Origin: Crotalaria pallida
Taxonomy: Eukaryota > Streptophyta > Magnoliopsida > Fabales > Fabaceae
Direction of reading: 5' to 3'
DNA length: 64,000 bases
NCBI GenBank assembly: GCA_037953625.1
Contig: CM075651.1
Coordinates: 139,900,501-139,964,500, forward strand
Part shown: positions 1-11,059 of the stretch, piece after piece
How positions within the stretch are numbered: position 1 is the stretch's first letter
How the letters are laid out: the number at the start of each line of letters is the position of its first letter
Position numbers and translations under genes: made by a program
The notes under the pieces: generated by a model
The model's database searches: none
The model's input: the letters and a program-made list of their open reading frames with translations, nothing else
Told to the model about the DNA's origin: nothing

Positions 1-980
1 CGTGATCATTTTTTTAGTTCAGTATAATTGTTGTGACTATGATTTCGCACTAATGAATTTTTTTCCAGAGTTCTTGAAAGCAAAGTGTTTGATGAACTGT
101 GAAGTTTCATTGATTCAGCACAAGTACGAGCAGCTTCAGCAGACATTAGATGATCCCATGAATCAAGTTTCTCAGTGAGTCAAATCCTTTGTCCAATTAT
201 TGTTTTAGTTTTACATGAATGTTGGGAAAAAAGTCTTTATGCCCCAAGAGCAATTTATTTTTATTTATCTCAGGACTACAACATATTTAGATAAATAGGA
301 TTAGGACATATATACACTTTTAATTCCTCCAAGTTTTTGTCTTTTGATACAATTGCTGGAAAATGTCACCAAACTTGGTGTCATTTAACTTCAATAATAG
401 TAATGTTATAAAACATGTCTCTCGACTTCCACTCTCAATCCGTCCTGCCAATTTTAAGTTTGGCGCTGAAATTGAGATGAAAGAGGAATAAAGCTACTGG
501 AAGTAATAGTTAACACCTTATAGTATTGATATTTTCTCTTTTTTTTCAGGGTCTTTGAAAAGTCATTGCAGTATGTGAAGCCGTTCAACTGTTATAAGAA
601 TCCTGATGCTGTTAGACAAGTACGAGAGTATCCTTAAAAACTGTGTGTTGATTGTTTTGAAGAATTGATTTGTAGTTTATTCCTTTCCATACATAAATTT
701 GCAAAAAAATTATGCTGGTGTCATGTTTTTCATGCTAATGATTGAGCTAATTTTCTCATCTTGGTTCTTGCTTTGATTCAAATTTTCAACACGTTATTAT
801 TTATTTTTAAATGAAAATGCGATCGGCATTTGATTAGTCAAGGCCTCACGGGACTCTTGAATCTTTGTTGGTCCATCTAAGAGAATTGGTCTATGTTAAG
901 TCCTTTTTTCTTGGAAGAGAATAATAACAAACTTGAAATTTTAAAGTCTTCATCAGAATTGTGATCTTAACTGACATACA

Positions 981-2383
981 TGATATCCTCCTCTGGAAGG
1001 ACCAAGGTGACTCAAATGCAATCCTAAAACAATAAACTCAAAGATTGAAGAATTTAAGGGGCTGCCCTTAAAGGTGCCCTTATGGAGGACACATACCCTT
1101 AATAAAGACACTTTTAACCATGAAATAAGGTCACTAATTGTGGAGGCCAAGGTGGTGCACGAATTTGCTTCATGAGAAAGCAAGGAATCTAATGAAGGAC
1201 TTAAATGAAAAATTGAATGTCAATTAATGTCATTAATTGAACGTTACAAAAACTTAATTCATTATTTAAGTTTTGTAACCACAAGCTCATTAGTGACATT
1301 AAGTTCAATCAAGGTTGAATTGATTTCAAGATATTCTCTTCTTCATGGAAGGAATTCGTGCAAGGGAAAAGAAATAAAGTGAAGGAAGATTATTCTCATT
1401 CATGAAGACATTAAAGATAAGGGAGTTACAATTTGAATTGCAAATTCAAATGAAGAGCAATTAAGCTCACGGCCTAACATTCAAGAATGAAAGAAGAGTC
1501 ATTTCCAAGACCATCATGTGCAGCCATATTCAATAGGCAATGATTGATGGAAGTTACAAACTGAAGACCACATTAAAATGGCATCAATGTACACGGCCAA
1601 GTCATGATGAGGGAGTTATGAATTGAATTTCATATTCATGAGGCTATAAAGAAGCTCATAACCATGGCCATGAAGCATCATCAAGAGCTTGGACGTTTTC
1701 CATCATCATTAGGCCATAATGGGCCGTATATGTTACACTTGGAAAATTGAATAGCATTAGTTAGGTTTTTAATGCTCATCATTGGTTTGTCTAACATAGC
1801 ATTCGTGTATAGGAATCCTAGGCAGCCATGATGCATCCATGTAACTCTATATAATGTAATCATTTCATGAATGAAAGGGGAGGTTGAAACTTGGAGTAAT
1901 AATTGTGTGGCTTAGGCCTTAGGCGTGATGCCTTCTTCTTCTCAAGGGAGTGATTCTCTTGAAGGTTCAGTGATTGAACCAACTCAAGACTTCCATGGTG
2001 TGAAGCTATGTGAAGCAAGGTGGCTTCTTTTCTTCTAAGAATGAGTCGTCATCTTCCTATCCCTTTTTGTGTCTTTCTTCTTTTTGTTTTTGAGTCCAAG
2101 AACACATGAGTGTTCGTCTTACAAAATACAAAAAGAGTTTGAGTTTTGATTCATGTCTTGGTTGATCAAAACGTGATCATCCTTGGGTGGTTGAGAAGAG
2201 TCTCTCTTTGATGGTTCTTCTTAGTTTCTTGAGTCTTGTTTGAAGATCAATTCGTGGATCTTCTTGAGTGATTGAGAGTGTTTTCTCAATTTGAGTCTCT
2301 TTTTGAGTCAGAGTCTAAGATCATTTGATCTTTGCCTTGGAGAAAAGAGTTGGAATCGATGGTCTCATTTCCTGGGCGTATCA
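981..2383 (+). mobile_element. Solo LTR inside intron 2 of the RPB4 gene
   Basis: This 1403-bp block starts TGATA and ends TATCA, the short inverted termini expected of an LTR. It is flanked by a perfect 5-bp direct repeat ATACA at 976-980 and 2384-2388. A TATA-like sequence lies at 1847-1856. There is no primer-binding site, internal domain or second LTR, so it is best explained as a solo LTR left by LTR-LTR recombination. It expands the RPB4 intron from about 360 to 1762 bp and ends six bases before exon 3. The strand is assigned only from the TATA-like site and is uncertain. ORFs in this block are short and not coding-like. Confidence 0.7.
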
Positions 2384-2423
2384 ATACAGAATTCTTGCTA
2401 GATACCAATTGGCTGAGTTTGAG

Positions 2424-3563
2424 GTAATATGCCTGTTTCCTTTTATGAATTATATTTAGAAAGTAAGTTTTCTCCTTTTATTTGGTAAAGAGTGGATTCT
2501 CATTTATCTTATTACAGTATATGAAATGTATTTGTTGCAAAGAAGGTAATGTTCCAAAGAGGTTAAGGATAGGATAAAAAAGAGCCATTCAATTGTGTGT
2601 GTTCTTGGGTTGCATTGTGGACATGAGAATGAAAGCTACTGCACCAAAAGAAGTTTCGATTCACCAGATCAATTTTATATAAGCACGGATGTGGTGTATC
2701 ATAGAGATCAAATTACTGGAATTTGCAAATTTTGGAAAAGCTAAGAAGCCAAAAGTAATTGCTTTATCAATTTATGTGTGGAGCTTCCTACCATAATAAT
2801 TCTGATGGGGGAGATCTGTAGACAAATGTTTAAGGGCATTATTATTCCATCCATATTCCTTAGATGGGATTCAAAATGATCTATTAGATGTCATTGATTT
2901 CCCGGAAGTATTCCCTTGTGAGAATGTGAAGATTACTAATTGGAGTAAGCTGGAGAGCTATCAACAGCCAATGCTCAATGAGAAAATTAATAGGCATTCT
3001 ATTTCTTCAGCAATAAGTGTTTTGCTTACTTGATTCTTGATTTTCTTTTACCATTGGAATATGTATGTTACCGTGTATTTATGAATTGAATACACTTCAT
3101 TGTATTCTACAGAGCATTTTTAAATTTTCTTTTATGAATTATATTTAGAGAAAGTTGTTTCGGATGATTGTGATCATTTGGAAAGAGCATCATTTTGTCC
3201 TGTAAGTGGTTTTCAAGTGGTTTTCATATATTCGGTGATTCATATTTTGTTTTCCGTGTGACGAAACTTTTCATGCCTTTTGATTTTATCATTGGCTGAA
3301 TATGCTATTTTACTAAAACTAATTTATTTTAGTATTAACTTTTCTGAATGTTCATTTTGCTGCCTGCATGCTTCAAGAACAAGTTTATACTTTGCTAAGT
3401 AAGACATTTGATTTCCTCTATTCTCTCTAATGGCATTGGAAGTTGGTGCTTTTGGGTAAGGCTTGGGAGTAGTTGTACATAATACACTCAATGAGTTGAC
3501 TTTTAGTGGTGCTGTATATAGTAGTTAGTGGCTGAGTGGATGTGTTCATTGTCTGCTCCTCAG
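2424..3563. other. RPB4 intron or degenerate DNA with one open coding-like stretch
   Basis: This is AT-rich sequence between the third RPB4 exon and the degenerate fourth one. One stretch, 2863-3033 on the plus strand, stays open for 56 codons and then stops (it begins DGIQNDLLDVIDFPEVF). It follows an AG and could be an exon fragment of some other gene, but I do not recognise it. Nothing else is interpretable. Confidence 0.25.
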
Positions 3564-3657
3564 GTTGATCTTCGGTTTCTCAATTTAGGAATATGTCCAA
3601 AATTGAATATACTCAACATTGAAGCATTGTACATGGTCTCCCTTGATTATGCAGCAG

Positions 3658-4094
3658 GTATAGTAAATTAAATTTGCATATGATATTTTTCATTGTTTTA
3701 GCTAAGTCAAGAGTATGTCTTCTTATGTGGTTAAGATTTGTTACTTTCAAGTATAACACTTGTTAAGATTTGTCCTAGCATTTTAGCCGCAAAGAACTAG
3801 ACGATCCCAAAGAAGAATTTGCTTTGTATTTCTTAGGATTATTTTCTATCTTTCTATAGCTAGGTATATATTATTGCTCTAATACTTTTTCCATTTCTTT
3901 ATAACTTCTGTCATTTTATTTGGTATGACAAAAAACATTTAATTTGTTACATTGGTCATCCATTATTTTTTTTATGCAGGTATTACTATCCAATATCACT
4001 ATCTTTCGCTGGGGACATATGATGTGGAAAATTATGATGCAAGCTTTATCTATTTTTTTTGTGAACGATGCAAGCTTTATTTAGATATTATGGG

Positions 4095-4135
<41 letters not shown>

Positions 4136-4299
4136 CATGCGCCTACTTTGTTGACAGTATGACCTAATAATTAGCTTCCAACAATACTATAGGTTGTATG
4201 TACATTATAAACAATTAATTAGTAGATGCATATATATGCATGTTTCATTTCTGTTAATTGCCTCTTGTTTCATATCGGTGCATGTCTTAATTCTTGCCA
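3658..4299. other. Non-coding DNA with an (ATT)n microsatellite
   Basis: No gene is visible. The plus-strand frame at 3952-4167 exists because an (ATT)n array of about 13 units at 4094-4134 translates as poly-leucine, so it is not a gene. The rest is ordinary AT-rich sequence. Confidence 0.6.
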
Positions 4300-4721
4300 A
4301 GATGCGGTCAAAATAATAATTCAGAGCGGTTAAAAAATTAATTCAGATAGGTTCAAAATAATATTTCAGAGCGGTTCAAAAAATAATTCAGATCAGTTCA
4401 AAAATTAATTCAGACTGGTTCAAAATAATAATTCAAAAGAATTATTCAGACTGGTTCAAAAGAATTATTCAGACCGGTTCAAAAGAATTAATAAATCAGA
4501 CCGGTTCAAAAGAATTATTCAGACCGGTTCAAAAAATAAATCAGACCGGTTCACAAATTAATTCAGAGCGGTTCATTTTTAAGTTTCAGACCGGTTAATA
4601 ACCAGTCTCATAAATATAAACAAGATCGGTTCATAACTGATCTCATTTAACATACATTTTTAGCAACATGGGCTTTTAGACCGGTTCGAAACCGGTCTGA
4701 AAAAGCTTTTTTGTAGTAGTG
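4300..4721. mobile_element. CACTA (En/Spm) transposon terminus with subterminal repeats
   Basis: The right edge at 4721 reads, on the minus strand, CACTACTACAAAAAAGC, the terminal inverted repeat typical of plant CACTA elements. Inward lie about a dozen degenerate copies of a short unit TTCAGACCGGTTCAAA at 4318-4605, then an inverted pair of the same motif (GACCGGTT / AACCGGTC) at 4678-4698. Repeated motifs of this kind near the ends are the binding sites of CACTA transposases. No opposite terminus (CACTAC in plus orientation) and no transposase gene were found nearby, so this is an isolated end. Confidence 0.68.
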
Positions 4722-4724
4722 TAG

Positions 4725-4879
4725 AACTTTAAGGTTAAGAAAAAAAATTTAAGTGGGGGAGGAGAGGACCCTGCCCAGGGTTGCCCTCCACTGGGTCCAA
4801 TAATTTCCAAATTGAAATTTAATTATAGAAGCACTCTTTGTTCGAAATATTGTATATTACTCCTTCTGTTTCTATCCAT
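4725..4879. repeat. Dispersed repeat, copy 1 (second copy at 59027)
   Basis: About 150 bp, from AACTTTAAGG through GGACCCTGCCCAGGGTTGCC to a (TA)n tract, is nearly identical to 59027-59180. It is GC-richer than its surroundings and contains a self-complementary core (GGACCC ... GGGTCC). It directly abuts the CACTA end, three bases (TAG) after it. I do not recognise the family. Confidence 0.6.
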
Positions 4880-5862
4880 TTATTTATTATATATATATAT
4901 ATATATATATACTATTCTATTATAAAAGATTCTTTTTCGAGGCATTACGTTTGTCCGCTTAAGGAATATTTGCACCAGAAGGTTTGTAGGTAAATAACAT
5001 TATTTCTAATAAAATTATAATTTGAAATTAAATTATCTATATGTGAAATCATTATCCTCAGTTCGTTAAAAAAAAGTAATCATTATCCTCAAAAAGATAA
5101 ATTCAAAGAGACAAGGCTTCTATGGTCATAGCAAAGAGTCCATGATAAATCTAATTATCCTTAGTTGTCGATAATTAAATAAATAATTCAAATTTATTTA
5201 ATCTTATCTGTGAAATAATTATCCTTAATTGTCGAAAATTAAATAAATAATTTAAATTTATTTAATCTTATCTGCATTTGAAATCATTATCCTTAATTTT
5301 TGAAGTTTTCCGGATCATTATATATAGTATTTGCAATATGCATTGTATGACTCCTCAACAATATTTTAGCATTTATGCGAATTGGAATTGGCTCACAAAC
5401 TTATAAATATTTAGGTAAACATCATTCTCATAGTTATATTCGCCTTAAATTTTTGTATTTTTTCGTCGTTAAATTTTTTTTAATTCTAATAATTCGCGCT
5501 CATTTTAATATTATTTCATTTTTAAGTTTCTCTCTAAATACTTATTTTAATTCAGCAATTTGTGTGCACCATTGATCAAAATGTAGTTTGTTCAAAATTT
5601 TGATCGGGGTGTAACCAATTGTGCGGTTAAGGAATGAAGAAAGACAATGGAGGAGTCCATTCCGGCAAAGTAAATCATTCTCAACCAAATTTTTTTTGTA
5701 GTGATTGATTCTTCAACTGTGGGTGACAATAGAGTGCATCAAAATCTAATGTTGCAGTTCACCAAAAAAAAATCTAATGTTGCATTAATAGTTTTCAGGA
5801 CGGCTATCATAAACTACTAAGGAAGATGGTTATTTATTGTTATTTACACCAATGGCCTATTT
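4880..5862. other. Non-coding DNA with a 66-bp tandem duplication
   Basis: A (TA)n tract lies at about 4886-4911. Two similar copies of a roughly 66-bp unit (ATTATCCTTA-TTGTCG-AATTAAATAAATAATT...) lie head to tail at about 5153-5284. A further TTTTTTGTAGTG at about 5692-5703 resembles a CACTA tip but has no subterminal repeats. The last five bases, 5858-5862 (TATTT), are the left target duplication of element A. No gene is visible. Confidence 0.5.
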
Positions 5863-8800
5863 TGTAACATCCCTAATTTAATTCCAAGCATGATTAGTGA
5901 ATTAATAGGCTTAAAGGTTAGGGAACGAATAGATTAATTACTTAAAGAATTTTGGGAGCTAGGTGAGTAGTAATTTTAGGTACTAGGGGTTGTGTAGGAG
6001 ACATTAGTAGCAATGGGCAAGAGTACCTAAGCGGAATCGGGAGTTAAATCGGCGTTTTAGATGTTAGAAATCAACCGAAAAGAGAAAATTAGGAATAAAA
6101 TATCCATAGCTCTAAACCCAATTCCCACCGTTGGATGTGAAGATAAGGGTCTTAGGAAGCTTGTTTCAAAATTTGGACCCGATCCGACGGTTAACAAAAA
6201 AGTTACGGCGAATCGAAGATTGGACTTACTGGTGCATGCCCAGGCGCACCGGTGCACGCCCAGACGCACCAGGGTGCATCAGATGCACCAACCCAGTAGC
6301 TTTTTCGCTCAGGCGCAGCATCACGTGCGCCCAGGCGAGCCCCGTGCTCATCAGTTCCGCATCTGGCGCACCAATCCCGCATCAGGCGCACCAGTTGGCG
6401 CGCCATTTCTTCCTGACCGCATCAGATCTGGTGTTGGTGCTGTTGCCGCGCTCAAGCGCGCGAGACCCGCGCCCAGGCGCGCGCGGTCAGCTGATGCCAA
6501 TTTCAGCCACACGTTTTGGCTTCTTGGAGAAGCCTTTGAATCTCCACCACCCACCCCAACCCCTCAGCCAAGAAAACACGATTTGGGGGTCAAAAGCAAC
6601 ACAAAAATCATCATCCACCCTATCCATTCTTCATCTTCCTCTTATTGGGGCCAAGAACAAAACACTATTCATCCTCTTCTCCATGTCTCTCTCCATCCTC
6701 TTCATGGTTCCAAGAACCACTTATCACCATCAACACCCACCATCATCCACCCTCCTTGATGCTTTCCACCATCACCCTCCATCATGGATCAAGCACCAAG
6801 AGCCACCCAAACTCCTTCATCTTTCTTTTCCCTCTCAAACACCCCAAGAACTCCAATCATCATCAAGTTTTCACTACCCAAAATCAAGTCACCACACCCA
6901 CTTACTCACCATCTCCACTCAAGTACAAGCAAGGAAATGACCAACAAACCTTCCCTCCTTCTCTCCTAAATTCGAATGCCTCTCTCTCTACCCCCCATGG
7001 AATTTCAAACTCCATAACTAGAGAGAGAGTCAAAAACATAAACCCCACCATCAAAAGCAAGGATTAGGAGTTTAATGCTAGAGATTCAAGGGGTTAAAGT
7101 GGGTTCAAGTCAAGGATTAGAGAAGCTAAGGATGAGGAGCTCAAACACCAAGGATCAATGGGCTAGGACTTGAGATTCATCACCACCTCTTAAGGAGGTA
7201 AGAGGGGTTTGTGTTACATTTCCTAAGGATATAGATTCTAGGTTGTTGTAATGATGACTAGGGGTAGATAATTAATTAAGAGAATAAATCTTAGGATATT
7301 TAAAGTGAATGAGACGAACCTTAGGGGCAATTAGTATGTTAATGGTTAATTTTATATTAATTAAATGGTTTATGTTAAATTCTCTTTTATTAATATTAAA
7401 GTAGGAAGTGAAGAACCCTAGGGAGCTGACTTAATTTATAGTGCTCTGAGACATACCCGAGTATGTCGACTGTTTTGTTTATTATCTATTGATTGTTACT
7501 TGTTATTGATGTATGGTCATATTGTGCTTGTTTTGGTGACTCGTAAAGCAAATAATGGACTAAGTGTTATCGTAGGCAAGTAACATAGAAAGGGCTAAGT
7601 AAGGAAGGAAGGATGGAAAATTATGAATGAATAATTAAAGAAAGGATTAAGGACAAGTGGTTTGATAAAAGGAAAGTGATGTTTATTATTAAATGAATAA
7701 TAAGTTAGAGGATGGTGATTGAGTGACTAGGGCCTTGATGGATGTTGTGCTTGATTTAATTTGTTAAGTGTAAATGTGACAATAATAATTGGATGATAAT
7801 ATGTGATATTGAAATGATGTTTGTGCTTGGATATTCATGACATGTGAATTGTTGATGTTTATAATTTAAGTGCTTATTTTGTTAAATGATTGAGATATGA
7901 TTTTATTTAAAAACCAAGGCAAAGAATGGAAATCAAATATGAATTGAATGATAATGTAAAGTGCAATGAATTGAGTATCGGTGCATTGACAGACTAGGTG
8001 CCCTGCCGGGTGTACCAAATTCCCAAGGGCCAAGTGCTCACCAGGCTAAATTCTCATTAGGTCCAAATGCCCTGTTAGGCGTCAATGCACCAAGACTTAA
8101 TTCACTGCCGAAATAAATGATATAAAATGTGTTGGGAATGTGAAAAAGAGAATGAATTCAATTAATTGAAATGTACAATGATATGTGGAAAATGTGATAG
8201 CATAGCCTGACAGGGTGAAGCCTTTTGGGTGAGAAAGTCCTGGTTAAGCGAGAGACCCTTCGGTGTGCCAAATGCCTGGCAGGAGCATTAAAATCCTAGT
8301 GATGCAAACCGGTTGTAACCGGGAGAGTTACCCGGGCGCAGTAAGACGTTATCGCGCTTGTAGGTGCGAACGCAGTAGGTTGTGACCAGGGGAGAATGTA
8401 AATGAAACATACCCGGGTGCAGTAAGACGTTATCGCGCATGAGGTGTGAACGCAGTAGGTCGTGACCAGGGGAAAGATGAATGAGAAATGTGAATTTAAT
8501 GAATGAAAATAGAATAAAAAGGTCTTATGATAATAATGATATTTGAACGTGAGTTGATCAAATCATGAGTTTGGAATTTGGAATATGGAAATGTTAATGC
8601 AACCGGAATTGAAAAGTAATTTAAGGTTGAATGTAGAGTTGCTAAGAAGGTAGGATGGACATAGGACTTATTTTAGTGAAAATGAGCTTGTATGTAATTA
8701 CCGGAAAAAGAATATTAGGTTAATAGATAATCTCTAATGTGATAGGGCCTAGTTTGTCAGCTATGCTTCTTAGAAGCTATTTTCTTTAGTACTGTGTAAT

Positions 8801-9222
8801 GCTACCCTTCTTGCTATATTTTTACAGGTACCGAAGGAGCATACACAAGTCTTGCCGAGCAGGAGCACATTCCACCACGTGGAATGTATATAGTTATTTA
8901 GCGACCACCTTCTGGTCATGGGTTTTTCTTGGGAAGTTATTTTGTATTTCATTTATTTTGTCATTTTGAAAAAACTAATAGTTTGAGAAACTGTTTGTAT
9001 TTCCTTGGGAATAATGTATTGAGTGGACTGAACAACATTTTGGGCCCTGCTGGCCTCTGATGAATTTAAATCTTCTTCAGATAAATTTTACAGGTTAAAG
9101 CAACATTTTGGAAAATCCAATAAACAAAGGAAACTCCGTCCGATCGACGACAGATTTTTATAATTAAAAAAAATTTTCAAGTCACTATTCTAAGATAATG
9201 GGTAATTATTCTAGGTGTTACA
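5863..9222 (+). repeat. 5' LTR of element A
   Basis: This 3360-bp LTR has TG...CA termini. It matches 12757-14170 plus 20010-21818 at near identity. It contains a GC-rich stretch (about 6225-6490) built from variants of CAGGCGCACC and GGTGCACC, and an imperfect tandem duplication at about 8330-8475 (unit about 80 bp, starting ACCCGGGCGCAGTAAGACG). Frames of up to 269 codons (6061-7067) arise from the GC-rich and CAC/CAT-rich parts in several overlapping frames on both strands. They match no known domain and I treat them as non-coding. Confidence 0.85.
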
Positions 9223-9226
9223 TTTA

Positions 9227-9238
9227 TGGTATCAGAGC
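9227..9238 (+). other. Primer-binding site of element A
   Basis: TGGTATCAGAGC, four bases after the LTR end, is complementary to the 3' end of plant initiator tRNA-Met, the standard minus-strand primer site of plant LTR retrotransposons. It fixes the element on the plus strand. Confidence 0.85.
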
Positions 9239-11059
9239 AGTTTTTCCTCGGCCTGAAGGGAGTAACTCATTACTCCTGTAGTTGCTCATCAAGCGAGTAA
9301 CTTGTAGTTCGATATCAAACTGCTTTGTGGTTTAATTAGGTATTATTGTTAGCATGATAATAGGCTTAGTTGCTGAGTCTAGGGTAGTGAGTGGCTTAGA
9401 TTCTTCTAAGTTTGTTTAGTGATTTGAGGAGCGCGTTTAGCATCTGACGGTTTCTTTCGAGAAGTATGGTAAACATTTGAAAATCTTCTCTAAGTTCTTT
9501 TAAGTTTGTTAAAATTACCATGCAAAACCTGAAAATCTTGTGGAAATCAACAAGTCATATTTAGAACTGGATGAATGACGAGACTAAGGAAAGCAATACC
9601 CCAACGGGCAAGGGCACTAAGTGCTACCCCACCGGGAGGAAGTGATCTTTAGTTTCGCGCCAAGTAAGCCAATTCTAAATGTGATGCACCAAACAAGATT
9701 TCAACGTTTTGAAACTAATAGGTTGAGGAAATTCAAACTTAAGTGAGACAAGAATGGTCTATCATCGATATGATGTATGATTGAGCCTGATCACCTCAAG
9801 TGTACATCTATTGGGAGATATCATCATCATGTCCTTAAGTTTCGGCGAGTATTTTGGGAATTTAGGGAGATCCCAAATTTAGGAGGATTAGAGGTCTTTG
9901 TCATAGGTTTCCGTATGCGTAAATATTTTAGAACCAGAGTTGCGCGGCGGAAGTGTAGGAAGTATTGTCTTGTCTTAAGGTAAGAGAAGTATCTAGTTAG
10001 GAATCCTAGTTAGCTATGATAGATTGTTAGTATTTATACATCTAGAATTGAATATAAGAAACCCTAAGATAGTACATAGTAATAGTCCTAAGTCTAGGTA
10101 TTAGGTGCTTAAAATCCTAAGTGATTGCATAGAGCTAGGTTGTATGTTTGGAAATGAATGAATGTGATGCTATGTATTGTCTTGTGTTTGCTTACATGAT
10201 GATTTGTGCATGTTGAAAATTGTTTTGAGCATAAAACGATTTTGAAAACATCTTTATGAAATGGTGCTACTATCAATAGATCGAATGGTTCCCAAGTATA
10301 ATGCTATTAGTGTCGGGAATCATTTGATGTCCAAATTGATAGTGTTTAAAATGAGTTTCAATGTTTTGAAAATTGATTTCAAAATGAATTCCACTATTTT
10401 TGAACAGAATCAGAAATCCTTCCAAATTGAGTGTTAAGTCGTATGATGAAAAATTTAAAAAGTTAGTAAGTAAACCAAGGATTCCTAAGTAATCGGACGG
10501 TAAATTAATTCTTTGCTTTAATCAAGTCATGTACCGATTAAATAGGAACCCTTATATATGACACAAATCAATTTGGAATGACACTTATCTTTAAAACTCG
10601 AAGTCAAAGGAAATGTGATTGTTCCAACTTTTGAAGATGGACTAAAATAAATATTTCTAACCCAAAAGCATATTCCCTTGTTGCTTGAGTTTGTTAACCT
10701 TGAGAAGTTTTGCACTCCTTCATTTTTACAAAGACATGATTTGATTTATAAAGTTGTTTTCAAAGCTTCATCCTAGACATTTTACAAGGAAAATGTTAAG
10801 GTTGTAAAGTACAAATTAACTTGGATGATTTAGTCTTCCACTAGGATTTTGAACGAAATAAAATGTCTTCCCATCAAGGAAGAAATTCGATTTTTATTGC
10901 CATACCACCCCATCAATATTTTCTGGTATGCTACCTTGACTATATATGTATATAATTAAATGCCTTTCTTGTATGCTACTTTAATTTTTAAATATAGACG
11001 AACGCATACATGTTTTCCGGCATATTCTTTGGTTTTATAATTACATAAATGCATAAGAT
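9239..11059 (+). other. Interior of element A without coding domains
   Basis: About 1.8 kb follows the primer site. No gag zinc knuckle, protease or reverse-transcriptase motif was seen in any frame. The longest plus-strand frame (9777-9983, 68 aa, basic C-terminus) is not recognised and is likely fortuitous. The polypurine tract expected before the 3' LTR is absent because the right part of the interior is replaced by element-B sequence. Confidence 0.6.

Larger units (their letters stand above)
69..3657 (+). pseudogene. NRPB4: RNA polymerase II subunit RPB4 (NRPB4), internal exons, probably decaying
   Basis: RPB4 pairs with RPB7 to form the stalk of nuclear RNA polymerase II. Three exons join in one frame with GT-AG borders: 69-174 (residues FLKAKCLMNCEVSLI...), 550-627 (VFEKSLQYVK...NPDAVRQVRE) and 2390-2423 (ILARYQLAEFE). 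Together they match the conserved core of plant RPB4 as I remember it. The N-terminal exon lies outside the window. The segment where Arabidopsis reads VKRFSRYKNP here reads VKPFNCYKNP, a poor match in a conserved stretch. The next exon should encode LCVLGNLCPETVEEAVAMVPSL. The best candidate is 3564-3657, with an acceptor CAG and a donor GT, which reads NLGICP...EALYMVSL, so it is strongly degenerate. No terminal exon was found. I call it a pseudogene or truncated copy; identity is secure, functional status is not. Confidence 0.72.

Noticed and set aside
3952..4167. Plus-strand frame of 71 codons
   Set aside because: Its core is an (ATT)n microsatellite translated as poly-leucine.
5692..5703. 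Second possible CACTA tip (TTTTTTGTAGTG)
   Set aside because: There are no subterminal repeats beside it and the match is short and T-rich; chance is likely.
6061..7067. Overlapping frames of up to 269 codons in the element A LTR, repeated at 12838-13776
   Set aside because: They occur in three plus frames and on the minus strand at once, come from CAC/CAT-rich and GC-rich repeats, match no family, and differ between the two LTRs by frame-changing indels.
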